Positions 25,065 to 34,211 of a DNA stretch of 64,000 nt are shown in pieces (the first letter of the stretch is position 1; every line of letters starts with the position of its first letter). The DNA comes from an uncultured Bacteriovoracaceae bacterium (GTDB lineage: Bacteria > Bdellovibrionota > Bacteriovoracia > Bacteriovoracales > Bacteriovoracaceae): contig CALHBF010000001.1 of the NCBI GenBank assembly GCA_937931205.1, positions 213,501 to 277,500 on the forward strand, written 5' to 3'. The notes beneath the pieces were generated by a model, which saw only the letters and a list, made by a program, of their open reading frames with translations, was not told the DNA's origin and searched no databases. The translations under genes were made by a program, and so were the position numbers.

Positions 25065-26381
25065 TTATTTCTTTGAGAAGAGAAGTTTACCATCAAGATA
25101 AACATGGCTCACCATTTTATCGTAATCTTCTCTTTTCTTTTTATGAGTGTTTACGACTTTCTCAAGCATAAGCTCAGCATTCTTTGCTGCTTCACCTTTA
25201 AATGGAACAACAATAAAGTTTGCTGATTTCCCTGGAGAAATGTTTCCTGTCTTTTTATCAAGGCCAAGAATTTCTGCTCCTGCAAGAGTTGAACGGTAAA
25301 GACCTTTCGTATGAGTTGCCCCTGTCACTTTTTTCTTGGCGTTCTGATCAACGAAACTTCTGATCACATCAAACATTGATAGAATCGGTCCGCCTCCGAT
25401 ATCACTTCCTAGTGCCCAGCGAACTTTTGCTTTTTCAGTTTTCTTGAAATCAAAAAGTCCTGAACCTAATCCACGCTCTTTAATGGGAGCATTAGATGTT
25501 GGACAGTGGATCACTGACGTTTTCGTTTTAGAAAGCGTTTTTAGCTCTTTATCTGAGAGGTAAATCCCATGCCCCATTAATGATCTCTCACCTAGCATTC
25601 CTGATCTCTCGTAAATATCGGTATAAGTTTTTACATCTTCAAAACCAGGGATATTTTTATAAATACTTAAAACGAATTCGATTTCGTTCGGAGTTTCAGA
25701 AAGATGGGTTTGCTTAAAGCACTTCGCTTTATCGGCCATTTTAGCACCCTTGCTCATCACTTCTGGAGTTGTTGTGATCGCAAAACGTGGAGTAAAGGCG
25801 TGTTTTGTTTTAAATTTCTGAATAAGTCTCTTCGTGATTTCCAGAGATTCCGTTTCCGTTTGAGTTAGCTTCTTAGGCGAATACATATTCATCAGAACGT
25901 TGCCAATAACAAAGTGACCTTGCACATTATCAATAGCTGCCTCTACTGCATGCTCATGAATAGAAGAATAACAAGCTCCACCGATAGTTCCTGTCGTAGT
26001 TAAACGCGCAAAGAATTCTTTCGCTCTCTTCTTAGCGTAAGTTTTATTGGCAAATTTTGTTTCTGTTGGGAAAGTATAATTTTCAAGCCACGTCAGGAGA
26101 TTATCTTTTGGCATTTCGCGCACATCATCTTGAACCCAGTGAAAGTGCATATCAAAAAAGCCTGGCATAATGATGGCATCTTCAAAGTGAGTCGTATTCT
26201 CATCACTCATGAAGTCTTCATACTTATCTAGCCCTTTGCCCAACTGCAGAAGGTCTTTAATCACGACACCTTTTTTCTTCTCTTCAACAACCAATAGGCC
26301 TGGATTGAAGTATTCACATTTTTTATCATTGATAGGATTCAGGATAGTAGCTACATAGAATCTTAAATTTTGCTTTGACAT
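25065..26381 (-). CDS. guaD: Guanine deaminase
   Basis: Zinc amidohydrolase converting guanine to xanthine, 438 aa. Metal motifs: PGFFDMHFHWVQ (the HxH pair), THLSET, HGIYLSD and GSDIGGG. LLTWLENYTFPTE and CPTSNAPIKERGLGSGLFD follow the guanine deaminase pattern closely. It would allow purine salvage, consistent with a predator consuming nucleobases. It is divergent from nfeD. Confidence 0.9.
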   Translation of the reverse strand: MSKQNLRFYVATILNPINDKKCEYFNPGLLVVEEKKKGVVIKDLLQLGKGLDKYEDFMSDENTTHFEDAIIMPGFFDMHFHWVQDDVREMPKDNLLTWLENYTFPTETKFANKTYAKKRAKEFFARLTTTGTIGGACYSSIHEHAVEAAIDNVQGHFVIGNVLMNMYSPKKLTQTETESLEITKRLIQKFKTKHAFTPRFAITTTPEVMSKGAKMADKAKCFKQTHLSETPNEIEFVLSIYKNIPGFEDVKTYTDIYERSGMLGERSLMGHGIYLSDKELKTLSKTKTSVIHCPTSNAPIKERGLGSGLFDFKKTEKAKVRWALGSDIGGGPILSMFDVIRSFVDQNAKKKVTGATHTKGLYRSTLAGAEILGLDKKTGNISPGKSANFIVVPFKGEAAKNAELMLEKVVNTHKKKREDYDKMVSHVYLDGKLLFSKK

Positions 26382-26436
26382 AGTAATTCTGTCCTTTTTA
26401 CTGGCCCTGCTATTCTTATTTTTTTAATCTTAGTTT

Positions 26437-27747
26437 ATGAGAAACCAATCTATACTGAAATTAATGCTCTTTGTCTCGATTCTTCTTAAGGTTTCTATCC
26501 TAGGGGCCAAAACATTAGACTATAATGTTCACCAATTAAATTATCTTGATATCAATTCGGCCATCACTCCCGCCACCTTGGAATATTTACAGACTAACCT
26601 CAAGCAGATCCCCCAAAAAGGCCTGATTGTTATTCGTCTCAATACCCCAGGAGGGCTGGTCACAACCACCAAAGAAATTATCAGTGTTCTCAATGGGCAT
26701 GATGCTCCCAAAGTAATCTGGGTTACTCCTTCAGGAGCAAGTGCGGCCAGTGCTGGTGCTATTATCAGCTCTGCTGCGGACTTTATTGTTATGACCCCTG
26801 GAACAACTATTGGTGCGGCAACTCCGGTTGGCATCAACGAGGATATGAAAGAGTCAGATGGAAAAAACAAGGTCCTCAATGATCTGGTTGCTCTCATCGA
26901 AGGACTTTCAGAATTAAGAAAACGAGATGCGGCACCTTTCCGAGATATGATTCGCACAGCGAAATCATTCAGCAATGTTGATGCTCAAAAAAAAGGTATC
27001 AGTATCGGTGATGCTCAAACGACTCAAGAATTGATTGATCTTCTTCAAGGGAGAATTTTTCACCGTAAAGATAGTTCGTATCAATTAAGTTTCTCACCAA
27101 ATCTCGATTACAAACAGCATGAGCAAACTTTAGGACAAGAGATTTTGAGTCTCCTAGCTCAACCACAATTGGCCTACATTCTTTTTTTAGTAGGTGCAGC
27201 CCTTATTTACTTTGAACTACAGGCCCCAGGTGGTTTTATTGCGGGAGGATTGGGCGCTATCAGTCTTCTGATCGCTGCTATTTCTTTTCAAGTCCTGCCA
27301 CTAAATTGGGGAGCACTCTTGTTGGTGATCCTTGGTCTCATACTCTTTGTTCTGGAGATCTATATTACAAGCTACGGGCTACTCACTATAGGCGCAATTG
27401 CCGCTTTAACACTTGGTTCACTTTTCTTATTCCAACCTGAGAATGCTCTTATAGTTCCTCCCATGAACATCATACTGTCGACCCTTGCTAGTGTTATCGT
27501 CGTGATGGTCGGCTTTTCACTCTTTCTTTTTAAAACTCGAAGAAAAGGCAAAGAGAATTTCTTTTCCCCTCTTCATAAAGAAGGGGTCGTTATTGACGTG
27601 ACTTCACAATTTATTCAAGTCAAAGTGGAAGGACAAATCTGGAGAGCAATTAGTGACGATACTCTTCTGATCAATGACCTCATCACGGTAACTCATGTTG
27701 ATAATGAAAAACTTCAATTAACCATAGAAAAAATCTCAAGGAGCTGA
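26437..27747 (+). CDS. NfeD-family membrane serine protease (long form)
   Basis: 436 aa with a signal peptide or first membrane segment. A ClpP-like serine protease domain (about 28-210) contains NTPGGLV and the GASAASAG active-site stretch at 100-107. At least four membrane segments (about 245-365) and a C-terminal NfeD OB-fold follow. It is the usual partner of stomatin-like proteins and lies 2 nt before the slipin gene. It probably cleaves the C-terminus of the partner in membrane quality control. Whether the Ser-Lys dyad is complete is not proven here. Confidence 0.88.
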   Translation: MRNQSILKLMLFVSILLKVSILGAKTLDYNVHQLNYLDINSAITPATLEYLQTNLKQIPQKGLIVIRLNTPGGLVTTTKEIISVLNGHDAPKVIWVTPSGASAASAGAIISSAADFIVMTPGTTIGAATPVGINEDMKESDGKNKVLNDLVALIEGLSELRKRDAAPFRDMIRTAKSFSNVDAQKKGISIGDAQTTQELIDLLQGRIFHRKDSSYQLSFSPNLDYKQHEQTLGQEILSLLAQPQLAYILFLVGAALIYFELQAPGGFIAGGLGAISLLIAAISFQVLPLNWGALLLVILGLILFVLEIYITSYGLLTIGAIAALTLGSLFLFQPENALIVPPMNIILSTLASVIVVMVGFSLFLFKTRRKGKENFFSPLHKEGVVIDVTSQFIQVKVEGQIWRAISDDTLLINDLITVTHVDNEKLQLTIEKISRS

Positions 27748-27749
27748 TT

Positions 27750-28487
27750 ATGGCATTAACGTTTCTCCCTTTTATCGTCATCATTGCGATGATCTTATTC
27801 AGTGCTGTTAAAATTCTTAATGAATACGAACGTGGTGTCGTTTTCCGCTTAGGAAAATTTACAGATGTTCGTGGTCCAGGACTTATTCTTCTTATTCCAG
27901 GACTTGAGAAGATGGCCAAAATCGATCTTCGTCTCATTACTATGGATGTGCCTTCTCAAGATATTATCTCAAAAGATAACGTGACACTTAAAGTGAATGG
28001 AGTTGTATACTTTAAAGTAAGCAATCCAGAGAGAGCCATTATATCTGTAGAGAACTACTATCACGCAACAGCTCAAATTGCTCAAACAACACTTCGTTCT
28101 GTTATCGGACAATATGAGCTTGATGAGATTCTTGCACAAAGAGATAGAATCAATGCCCGCCTTCAAGAGATTCTTGATGAGTTAACTGAGCCATGGGGAG
28201 TAAAAATAACAAACGTGGAAGTAAAAGCGATTGATCTTCCAAGCGAAATGCAAAGAGCGATGGCCAAGCAGGCCGAGGCAGAAAGAGAAAAAAGAGCAAA
28301 AATCATTTCTGCTCAAGGAGAATTTGAAGCGGCCCAAAAACTTTCTGAAGCTGCGAAAGTTCTATCAAGTGAAAAAGATGCGATTACGCTTAGATTTTTA
28401 GAAACAATGAGAGAGATGTCTGGAAATGGAAATTCGACGACGTTCCTTCCTATTCCTGTTGATTTTTTAAATAAATTCATCAAATAA
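27750..28487 (+). CDS. Slipin/stomatin-like SPFH protein
   Basis: 245 aa. One N-terminal membrane segment (2-20) is followed by the SPFH/band-7 domain: [13 protein letters not shown], the DVRGPGL stretch and the [19 protein letters not shown] helix. The [11 protein letters not shown] coiled coil and a hydrophobic C-terminal FLPIPVDFL complete it. It forms a membrane scaffold, with NfeD upstream as its partner protease. It is followed by a strong terminator. Confidence 0.92.
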   Translation: MALTFLPFIVIIAMILFSAVKILNEYERGVVFRLGKFTDVRGPGLILLIPGLEKMAKIDLRLITMDVPSQDIISKDNVTLKVNGVVYFKVSNPERAIISVENYYHATAQIAQTTLRSVIGQYELDEILAQRDRINARLQEILDELTEPWGVKITNVEVKAIDLPSEMQRAMAKQAEAEREKRAKIISAQGEFEAAQKLSEAAKVLSSEKDAITLRFLETMREMSGNGNSTTFLPIPVDFLNKFIK

Positions 28488-28514
28488 AAAAAGGGGCCTT
28501 AGAGGCCCCTTTTT
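28488..28514. terminator. Bidirectional terminator after slipin
   Basis: Perfect arms AAAAAGGGGCCT (28488-28499) and AGGCCCCTTTTT (28503-28514), giving U-tracts in both directions. It serves the slipin gene and the convergent small secreted protein gene. Confidence 0.9.
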
Positions 28515-28516
28515 AA

Positions 28517-28753
28517 TTACCATTTTTCGTGGAGCCCATTGACTCGATTTTTTCGTTGAAGTTCTTTTTGATCCATCACCTCTTCACGCTCAATTGAAGC
28601 AGGCTTTCTCATAATATCGCGACTCTTCTCTTGATATCGCTCTTGTTTAACATCTTCACGCACATCCAGCATAAGTTCCTTATTAAACTCTTTTGGCGAC
28701 ACGGCCAGTGCAGTCTGTGAGCAAACAATGAATATGAAGGCTATCTTTTTCAT
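28517..28753 (-). CDS. Small secreted protein
   Basis: 78 aa. A signal peptide ends after about 17 residues (ALA), then a short, highly charged helical segment rich in Glu, Lys and Arg. No family is recognised. The SD GGGAGGGGG is unusually strong, and a good FliA-like promoter precedes it. It could be a processed or envelope-associated peptide. Confidence 0.75.
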   Translation of the reverse strand: MKKIAFIFIVCSQTALAVSPKEFNKELMLDVREDVKQERYQEKSRDIMRKPASIEREEVMDQKELQRKNRVNGLHEKW

Positions 28754-28772
28754 GGCCCCCTCCCTGATACTC

Positions 28773-28800
28773 GTATCGGAATATCGAAAGAGGATCTTTA
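28773..28800 (-). promoter_or_regulatory. FliA-like promoter of the 78-aa secreted protein
   Basis: Minus strand TAAAGATC (28800-28793), 12-nt spacer, TCCGATAC (28780-28773). The predicted leader is about 13 nt. Confidence 0.6.
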
Positions 28801-28832
28801 GGCCAAAAGATCAGTTTCTTAAGGGTTGATTA

Positions 28833-29183
28833 TTACTCAAGTAGCTTTTCGCGTAACTTTTCCTTCTTATCTTGCTGATCCTTATTAGGATAGGTCATCT
28901 TCCCTTTCTGGTCATAGGGCCCAATCAGATAATTATCTTCAACCTTTTCTTCTTCTTCTTTCTGAATGCTTTGAGCATCACCTGATGGCGTAACTTCTTC
29001 CTGTGCCTCTTTAACATCAAAGTCGGTTGTCAGTTCTTCTTCCTCTTTTTGCATTTCTTCATGTTGATGTTCATCAACTGCTCGATCTATTGTCTCTGGG
29101 GCCTTCAATCCGTCATTTTTCAAATACTCAACAGCGGAACTAGAAAACGGAAGTAAGCAAAGTGAAATAATGAACAATTTCAT
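28833..29183 (-). CDS. Glu/Lys-rich secreted protein
   Basis: 116 aa. The signal peptide ends about residue 17 (SSA). The mature protein is very acidic, with Glu, Gln and Lys runs, and probably disordered or coiled. No family is recognised. GGGAGG precedes the ATG, and TATAAT lies upstream. Unlike its neighbour it has no FliA-like promoter. Confidence 0.75.
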   Translation of the reverse strand: MKLFIISLCLLPFSSSAVEYLKNDGLKAPETIDRAVDEHQHEEMQKEEEELTTDFDVKEAQEEVTPSGDAQSIQKEEEEKVEDNYLIGPYDQKGKMTYPNKDQQDKKEKLREKLLE

Positions 29184-29208
29184 AAAAACCTCCCGGTTTT
29201 AATGACTC

Positions 29209-29214
29209 ATTATA
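29209..29214 (-). promoter_or_regulatory. Sigma-70 -10 of the Glu/Lys-rich secreted protein
   Basis: TATAAT on the minus strand, 25 nt before the ATG. The -35 is weak. Confidence 0.4.
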
Positions 29215-29319
29215 AAACGTCCAAAAATAACTCGTCTTTCTTACGGACAAGAATTGATGAAAGATTAATTTAGATAAAAAATGTCAGATGATTAATTGAG
29301 AAGAAAAGTTCACATAAGA

Positions 29320-29351
29320 AACATTGGGAAAGGAAAACCTTTCCCAATGTT
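29320..29351 (-). terminator. Terminator of typA
   Basis: 14-bp perfect arms AACATTGGGAAAGG (29320-29333) and CCTTTCCCAATGTT (29338-29351) with a 4-nt loop, just after the typA stop. Confidence 0.78.
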
Positions 29352-29360
29352 ATGAACGAA

Positions 29361-31169
29361 TTAACGAACGACTGAACGTTTATTAGATGCAAGCTCTTTT
29401 TTACGAATACGAATCGATTGTGGAGTTACTTCAACCCACTCATCATCATCAATCCAATCAAGTGCCCAATCAAGAGTACGAGAAGGAATTGGTGGAAGAA
29501 TGATGTTCTCATCTTTACCAGCTGTACGAACTGAAGTGAGATGTTTTTCACGGCAGCAGTTAACAACAAGGTCATTGGGACGAGTATGCTCGCCGATTAC
29601 TTGACCTTCGTAAGCTTGCTCCCCAGGAAGAACGAATTGTCTACCAGATGAAAGAAGATTGAAGAGTGCGTAAGGAGTAATTTTACCAGCACGGTCAGAA
29701 ATAAGAGCTCCGTTGGTACGTGCAAGCATTTTACCTACGTGTGGCTCATATCCAACGAAGTAAGAAGACATTAGTCCTTGACCCTTAGTATCAGTAAGGA
29801 ATGTAGAACGATATCCAATGAGTCCGCGTGAAGGGACATGGAACTCCATACGAGTACGACCTTCACCGAATGGTTGCATAGCTTGGAGAAGACCTTTACG
29901 GCTTGCCATTTTTTCAGTGATCGCACCTGTTGAATCATCAGGAACATCAAGAACCAGTCTCTCGAATGGCTCCATCATTTGACCATCAATCTCTTTCATA
30001 ATTACTTGCGGACGAGCAATCATCAACTCGTAACCGGCACGACGAATTTCTTCGAATACTACAGCAACTTGAAGCTCTCCACGAGCTTTAAGAATAAATA
30101 CTTTGGGATCTTCAGTTGGTTCATATTTAAGAGATACGTTCTTTCTGATAGCATCAATTAAGAATTCTTCTAGACGACGAGAAGTTAAGTACTCTCCTTC
30201 ACGACCTGATAGAGGTGAAGTAGAAACTGAAACTTGTACTGAAACTGTAGGTGGTTCAACTTCAATTCTCTCTAATTGTTCAGGCTTTGAAGCGTCTGCA
30301 AGAGTATCACCAATATCTCCATTCTCGAAACCAGAGATAATTACGATTTCGCCAGCCTCAGCTGAATCAACAGTGGCCATACCTAACCCTTCATAAATTT
30401 GAAGGGAAGTTACCTTGAATGGTTTCGTTTTATTGTCCTTACCCATCCACATGATTTGCTTTCCGTTGTGGATCACACCTCTTTGAATACGACCTACCAT
30501 GAGAGAACCGAGGTAGTTTGAGTAAGCAAGGTTAGTAACAAGAAGTTGTGAAGGAGCTGCTTTATCAAATTCTGGAGCTTCAAAGTAATCACTTACTAAG
30601 AAATCAAGAAGAGGCTCAAGAGTCCCTTCTCTTCTCGTTTTGTCATTTGATGCATAACCGTTTCTTCCTGAACCATAGAAGAATGGAATATCAAGATCGA
30701 TGTCTTTTCCTGATTGAGAAGCAAGTTCTAATAATAGATCTTCCACTTCACCACGAACCTCATCAATTCGCTCATCTTGACGATCAACTTTATTGATGAA
30801 AACAGCAACTCTTAGACCGCGCTCCATTGCTTTGGAAAGTACGAAACGAGTTTGAGGAAGCGGACCTTCAGAAGAATCTACTAGAAGTACAATACCATCA
30901 ACCATCATTAATGAACGCTCTACTTCACCACCGAAGTCGGCGTGTCCTGGAGTATCCAGAAGGTTAATTTTTGTGCCTTTCCAACGAATAGCACAGTTTT
31001 TGGCCTTAATTGTGATCCCTCTTTCTCTTTCAATATCTCCTGAGTCCATTACACGCTCAGTTATCTGTTCATGCTCTGAAAATAGTCCTGATTGCTTTAA
31101 TAGTGCGTCCACCATTGTGGTTTTACCGTGGTCAACGTGGGCCACGACGGCAATGTTCTTTAAACTCAT
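29361..31169 (-). CDS. typA: Ribosome-associated GTPase TypA/BipA
   Basis: 602-aa translational GTPase involved in ribosome assembly and stress adaptation. G1 is AHVDHGKTT at the N-terminus, followed by RERGITI, DTPGHADFGGEVER and NKVDR. EF-G-like domains III and V and the BipA-specific C-terminal end follow, including HVPSRGLIGYRS. Its ATG overlaps the stop of the COG2509 flavoprotein gene by 4 nt. Confidence 0.96.
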   Translation of the reverse strand: MSLKNIAVVAHVDHGKTTMVDALLKQSGLFSEHEQITERVMDSGDIERERGITIKAKNCAIRWKGTKINLLDTPGHADFGGEVERSLMMVDGIVLLVDSSEGPLPQTRFVLSKAMERGLRVAVFINKVDRQDERIDEVRGEVEDLLLELASQSGKDIDLDIPFFYGSGRNGYASNDKTRREGTLEPLLDFLVSDYFEAPEFDKAAPSQLLVTNLAYSNYLGSLMVGRIQRGVIHNGKQIMWMGKDNKTKPFKVTSLQIYEGLGMATVDSAEAGEIVIISGFENGDIGDTLADASKPEQLERIEVEPPTVSVQVSVSTSPLSGREGEYLTSRRLEEFLIDAIRKNVSLKYEPTEDPKVFILKARGELQVAVVFEEIRRAGYELMIARPQVIMKEIDGQMMEPFERLVLDVPDDSTGAITEKMASRKGLLQAMQPFGEGRTRMEFHVPSRGLIGYRSTFLTDTKGQGLMSSYFVGYEPHVGKMLARTNGALISDRAGKITPYALFNLLSSGRQFVLPGEQAYEGQVIGEHTRPNDLVVNCCREKHLTSVRTAGKDENIILPPIPSRTLDWALDWIDDDEWVEVTPQSIRIRKKELASNKRSVVR

Positions 31170-32761
31170 TTTTTGTCCTTATGAATGTGAGGGGCCTTAT
31201 CCCCTAATATTTTGTTACCTGATTGTTCTAAAATACTTATCGCGATCTTTACGCCATCAACAGCAGCACTGGTAATTCCCCCAGCGTAACCGGCACCTTC
31301 TCCGCAAGGATAGAGCCCTTTGTGACTTAAAGATTCAAATGTTGTTTTATCTCTTAAGATTGTAATCGGTGCAGAGGTTCTTGTCTCTGGTGCAATCAAA
31401 AGACCATCTTCGTGAATAAACCCTGGCATTACTTTATCAAATTCTCTTAAGCCATCTTTGATATGCTCAATAATGAAAGGAGGAAAGATCTCTGAAAAAT
31501 CTGCTTTAAATACACCTGAAGGTGAAGATGTTTTTGGAAGTTCACGCTTATCTAGCTTTCCATTTAAAAACTCTGTGATTCTCATTGCTGGCAGTTCTCG
31601 TCCAGTCGCATGCTTCTTGGATAGGGCAAAAGCCTTGTTCTCAATGTCATGCTGAAAATTTAGGCCATTCATTAACTTATCGGTCTTAAAATCTTCACCG
31701 GCCTTTACTGACACAACAAGAGCAGCATTAGACCACTTTGAATTTCGGTGATAGTTACTCATTCCGTTGACAACAATACCTTCCACTTCAGTACCACTTG
31801 ATAGCACATATCCGCCTGGACACATGCAAAAACTGTAAACACCGTGGTCCGTAGATTTATCGTGCCAACTTAGGCGGTATCTGGCAGCTCCAAGCTCCGT
31901 ATTTAAACAAAACTCTCCGTGCTGAATTCTATCAATGTAAGATCTGGGATGTTCAACTCGAACACCAACAGCAAAATCTTTTGGCTTCATCGCCACTTTT
32001 TGACTTTCAAGATGGTGATACATTTCCTCAGCAGAATGTCCTGTAGCTAGAATCACGTGATCTGAATAAATTTCTTCACCCGTGCTAAGCTTTACTCCAA
32101 TAACTTTATCACCATTGTAGAGAAGCTCATCCACTCGAGAATTATAACGAATTTCAGTTCCCTTCTCAGTTAACCAAGTTGCAATTTTGGTAATAATCCC
32201 TCTGATCTTATTTGAACCGAGATGAGGATTTGAGACATAAGCAGTTTCTTCTGGAGCACCAAAATCAACAAACTTTTTCATCACATAACCAACAAGATCC
32301 GACTTAATTCGAGTAATTAATTTTCCGTCAGAAAAGAGGCCTGCACCACCTTCTCCGTAACAGACGTTAGTCTCTGCATCCATTTCTCCGTAACGCCAGA
32401 ACTTAGCAATTTTAAGCATACGGCGATTGGCCTCATCACCTCGTTCAAGTAAAATACTTGGAACACCATGCTCCGCGAATCTTACCGCACAAAACAAACC
32501 ACCCGGACCTGCGCCAATGATGATTGGTTTTTTATTAAGCGGTCGACATTCTTGTAAGGGAAGAAGTTGGGGATACGAGTCTTGCTTACTCGTTAAAGCT
32601 TCGATGATATAAAGAAAAGTAGGAACTCTCCCTTTAGGGGCTCCTCTTGCGTCCAAACTTTTTGAGATAGTTCTATACTCCCTGATTTCAGGGTATGCTT
32701 TTTTGATATGTGAATCTAAATCCACATTAAGTTTAAGTTGGAACTGATACGTTTTGGCCAT
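31166..32761 (-). CDS. FAD-dependent dehydrogenase of the COG2509 type
   Basis: 531 aa. Residues 1-70 form an N-terminal domain with the YRTISKSLDAR motif. The dinucleotide fold IIGAGPGGLFCAVRFAEHG, then NVCYGEGGAGLFSDGKL, VVSVKAGEDF and a C-terminal CGEGAGYAGGITSAAVDG follow. The family (NAD(FAD)-utilising dehydrogenases) is widespread and its substrate is unknown. It is translationally coupled to typA and divergent from cinA. Confidence 0.85.
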   Translation of the reverse strand: MAKTYQFQLKLNVDLDSHIKKAYPEIREYRTISKSLDARGAPKGRVPTFLYIIEALTSKQDSYPQLLPLQECRPLNKKPIIIGAGPGGLFCAVRFAEHGVPSILLERGDEANRRMLKIAKFWRYGEMDAETNVCYGEGGAGLFSDGKLITRIKSDLVGYVMKKFVDFGAPEETAYVSNPHLGSNKIRGIITKIATWLTEKGTEIRYNSRVDELLYNGDKVIGVKLSTGEEIYSDHVILATGHSAEEMYHHLESQKVAMKPKDFAVGVRVEHPRSYIDRIQHGEFCLNTELGAARYRLSWHDKSTDHGVYSFCMCPGGYVLSSGTEVEGIVVNGMSNYHRNSKWSNAALVVSVKAGEDFKTDKLMNGLNFQHDIENKAFALSKKHATGRELPAMRITEFLNGKLDKRELPKTSSPSGVFKADFSEIFPPFIIEHIKDGLREFDKVMPGFIHEDGLLIAPETRTSAPITILRDKTTFESLSHKGLYPCGEGAGYAGGITSAAVDGVKIAISILEQSGNKILGDKAPHIHKDKK

Positions 32762-32850
32762 GAGTTCAGATTTTTATCGCGTCATAGAGAAAAAATCAAA
32801 AGAAAACCGCGAAGTTACTGTTATATTTAAAGCTACTTTGGAGTTTTTTC

Positions 32851-34107
32851 ATGAAAGTTTCACTTCTGATTATTGCTTCTGAGATTCTTGAGGCCAAAAT
32901 CCAAGATCTCAATGCCCACACTCTTGCCAAGCTACTGAAATCACACAATCATTCGCTAAGTAAAGTTATTATTGTGGCCGACCAAGAAAATCACATCCTA
33001 AAGGCCCTCGAAGAACTTAGTGACTCAGATTTTATTGTTACTTCTGGAGGAATGGGACCTACTCCCGATGATTTAACTAAATCTTGTCTTGCTCACTACT
33101 TCCAGAGCATTTTGGAGAAAAACTCACTTTCGGTGGAAGTGGTGAAAAAAAATTATGAAAATTTCGGAAGAACTGCTCCAGAAGATCATGGGTACATGCA
33201 TATCCCAAAAGATTCAACACCACTTTTTAACCCACAAGGTTTTGCACCAGGGCTTCTTTTCAAAAAAAATAAACTCACACTTCTCGCGCTCGCAGGTGTA
33301 CCTCGCGAATTTAAATCGATGCTGGAACTTTATTTGCCAAATATTTTAAGTAAACCAACTGATCATATTTTTGATTTCATCATCAGAACACGCGGGATTG
33401 GTGAAGAAAAAATTTTTAATTCACTCGACAACACTCTTTGGGCAAAACTCAGTGAGTTCGGCTCGCTTGCCTCTTTGCCTCACCTTTACGGAGTGGATCT
33501 CACCATTCGTCTTCGAGAAAATTCGCAAAGCGAACTAAAACAAAAGCAAGACGCTATTCACGCTTTCATTCAAAGCCACCCTATCAAAGAGTATGTGTGG
33601 CATATTGGTGAAGAGTCATTGGAAGAATGTATTATCAATAAGGCCCTATCTCTTAATTTACGTTTTGCTTTTGCTGAATCTGCCACTGCGGGCCTTTGTT
33701 CAAGTCGCATTACCAACATTAATGGTTCTAGTCAGGTATTTTATGGATCTGTGATTTGTTATCATTCGGACATTAAAACAAAACTTCTCGGCGTTAAAAC
33801 AGCAACGATCGAGCAGTATGATGTGGTCAGTGAGAAAGTTGCCCAAGAAATGGCAGCTGGCCTCTCCCAACTCTACCCAGTCGATGTGGCCATCGGAATC
33901 ACCGGTTATGCCGGCCCTCACGCAAAAGAAGAAGAAATACCCATCGGAACTGTCTGCATTGGAGTCAGTTCACCCCTCGGAATAACTGCACATAAGTTCC
34001 AATTCAGAGGAGATCGACTCCGCCTTAAGGATTACTTCGCTCAAATCGCCTTATTTCAACTACTTGAGACGTTGGAAAAGCTTTCCCCTACATTGCCCAG
34101 AACTTAG
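32851..34107 (+). CDS. cinA: CinA-like nucleotide amidohydrolase/pyrophosphatase
   Basis: 418 aa with an N-terminal MoCF-biosynthesis domain (SGGMGPTPDDLTKS) and a C-terminal CinA/PncC domain. PncC hydrolyses NMN to nicotinate mononucleotide. The usual AESCTGG of the C-terminal domain reads AESATAG here, so activity is not certain. VSEKVAQEMAAG and IGITGYAGP are conserved. It has a GGAG SD and its own promoter region, with no recA downstream. Confidence 0.88.
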   Translation: MKVSLLIIASEILEAKIQDLNAHTLAKLLKSHNHSLSKVIIVADQENHILKALEELSDSDFIVTSGGMGPTPDDLTKSCLAHYFQSILEKNSLSVEVVKKNYENFGRTAPEDHGYMHIPKDSTPLFNPQGFAPGLLFKKNKLTLLALAGVPREFKSMLELYLPNILSKPTDHIFDFIIRTRGIGEEKIFNSLDNTLWAKLSEFGSLASLPHLYGVDLTIRLRENSQSELKQKQDAIHAFIQSHPIKEYVWHIGEESLEECIINKALSLNLRFAFAESATAGLCSSRITNINGSSQVFYGSVICYHSDIKTKLLGVKTATIEQYDVVSEKVAQEMAAGLSQLYPVDVAIGITGYAGPHAKEEEIPIGTVCIGVSSPLGITAHKFQFRGDRLRLKDYFAQIALFQLLETLEKLSPTLPRT

Positions 34108-34126
34108 CTCCTCTATAAACTAAATA

Positions 34127-34155
34127 AGAGGGAATAACATAAGGTTATTCCCTCT
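34127..34155 (+). terminator. Hairpin after cinA
   Basis: 12-bp arms AGAGGGAATAAC (34127-34138) and GTTATTCCCTCT (34144-34155). The U-tract is weak, so termination may be partial. Confidence 0.6.
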
Positions 34156-34163
34156 GAACTAAT

Positions 34164-34191
34164 CAAATTTTTACAGGAAAAACTCCGATTA
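34164..34191 (+). promoter_or_regulatory. FliA-like promoter of the 1667-aa lipoprotein
   Basis: CAAATTTT (34164-34171), 12-nt spacer, TCCGATTA (34184-34191). The SD AGAGG follows before the ATG at 34212. Confidence 0.55.
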
Positions 34192-34211
34192 TTCCCTATA
34201 AGAGGAACAGG

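Noticed and set aside
26541..26975. A 144-codon open frame antisense to the NfeD gene
   Set aside because: A composition shadow of the well-supported NfeD frame; no SD or recognisable protein.
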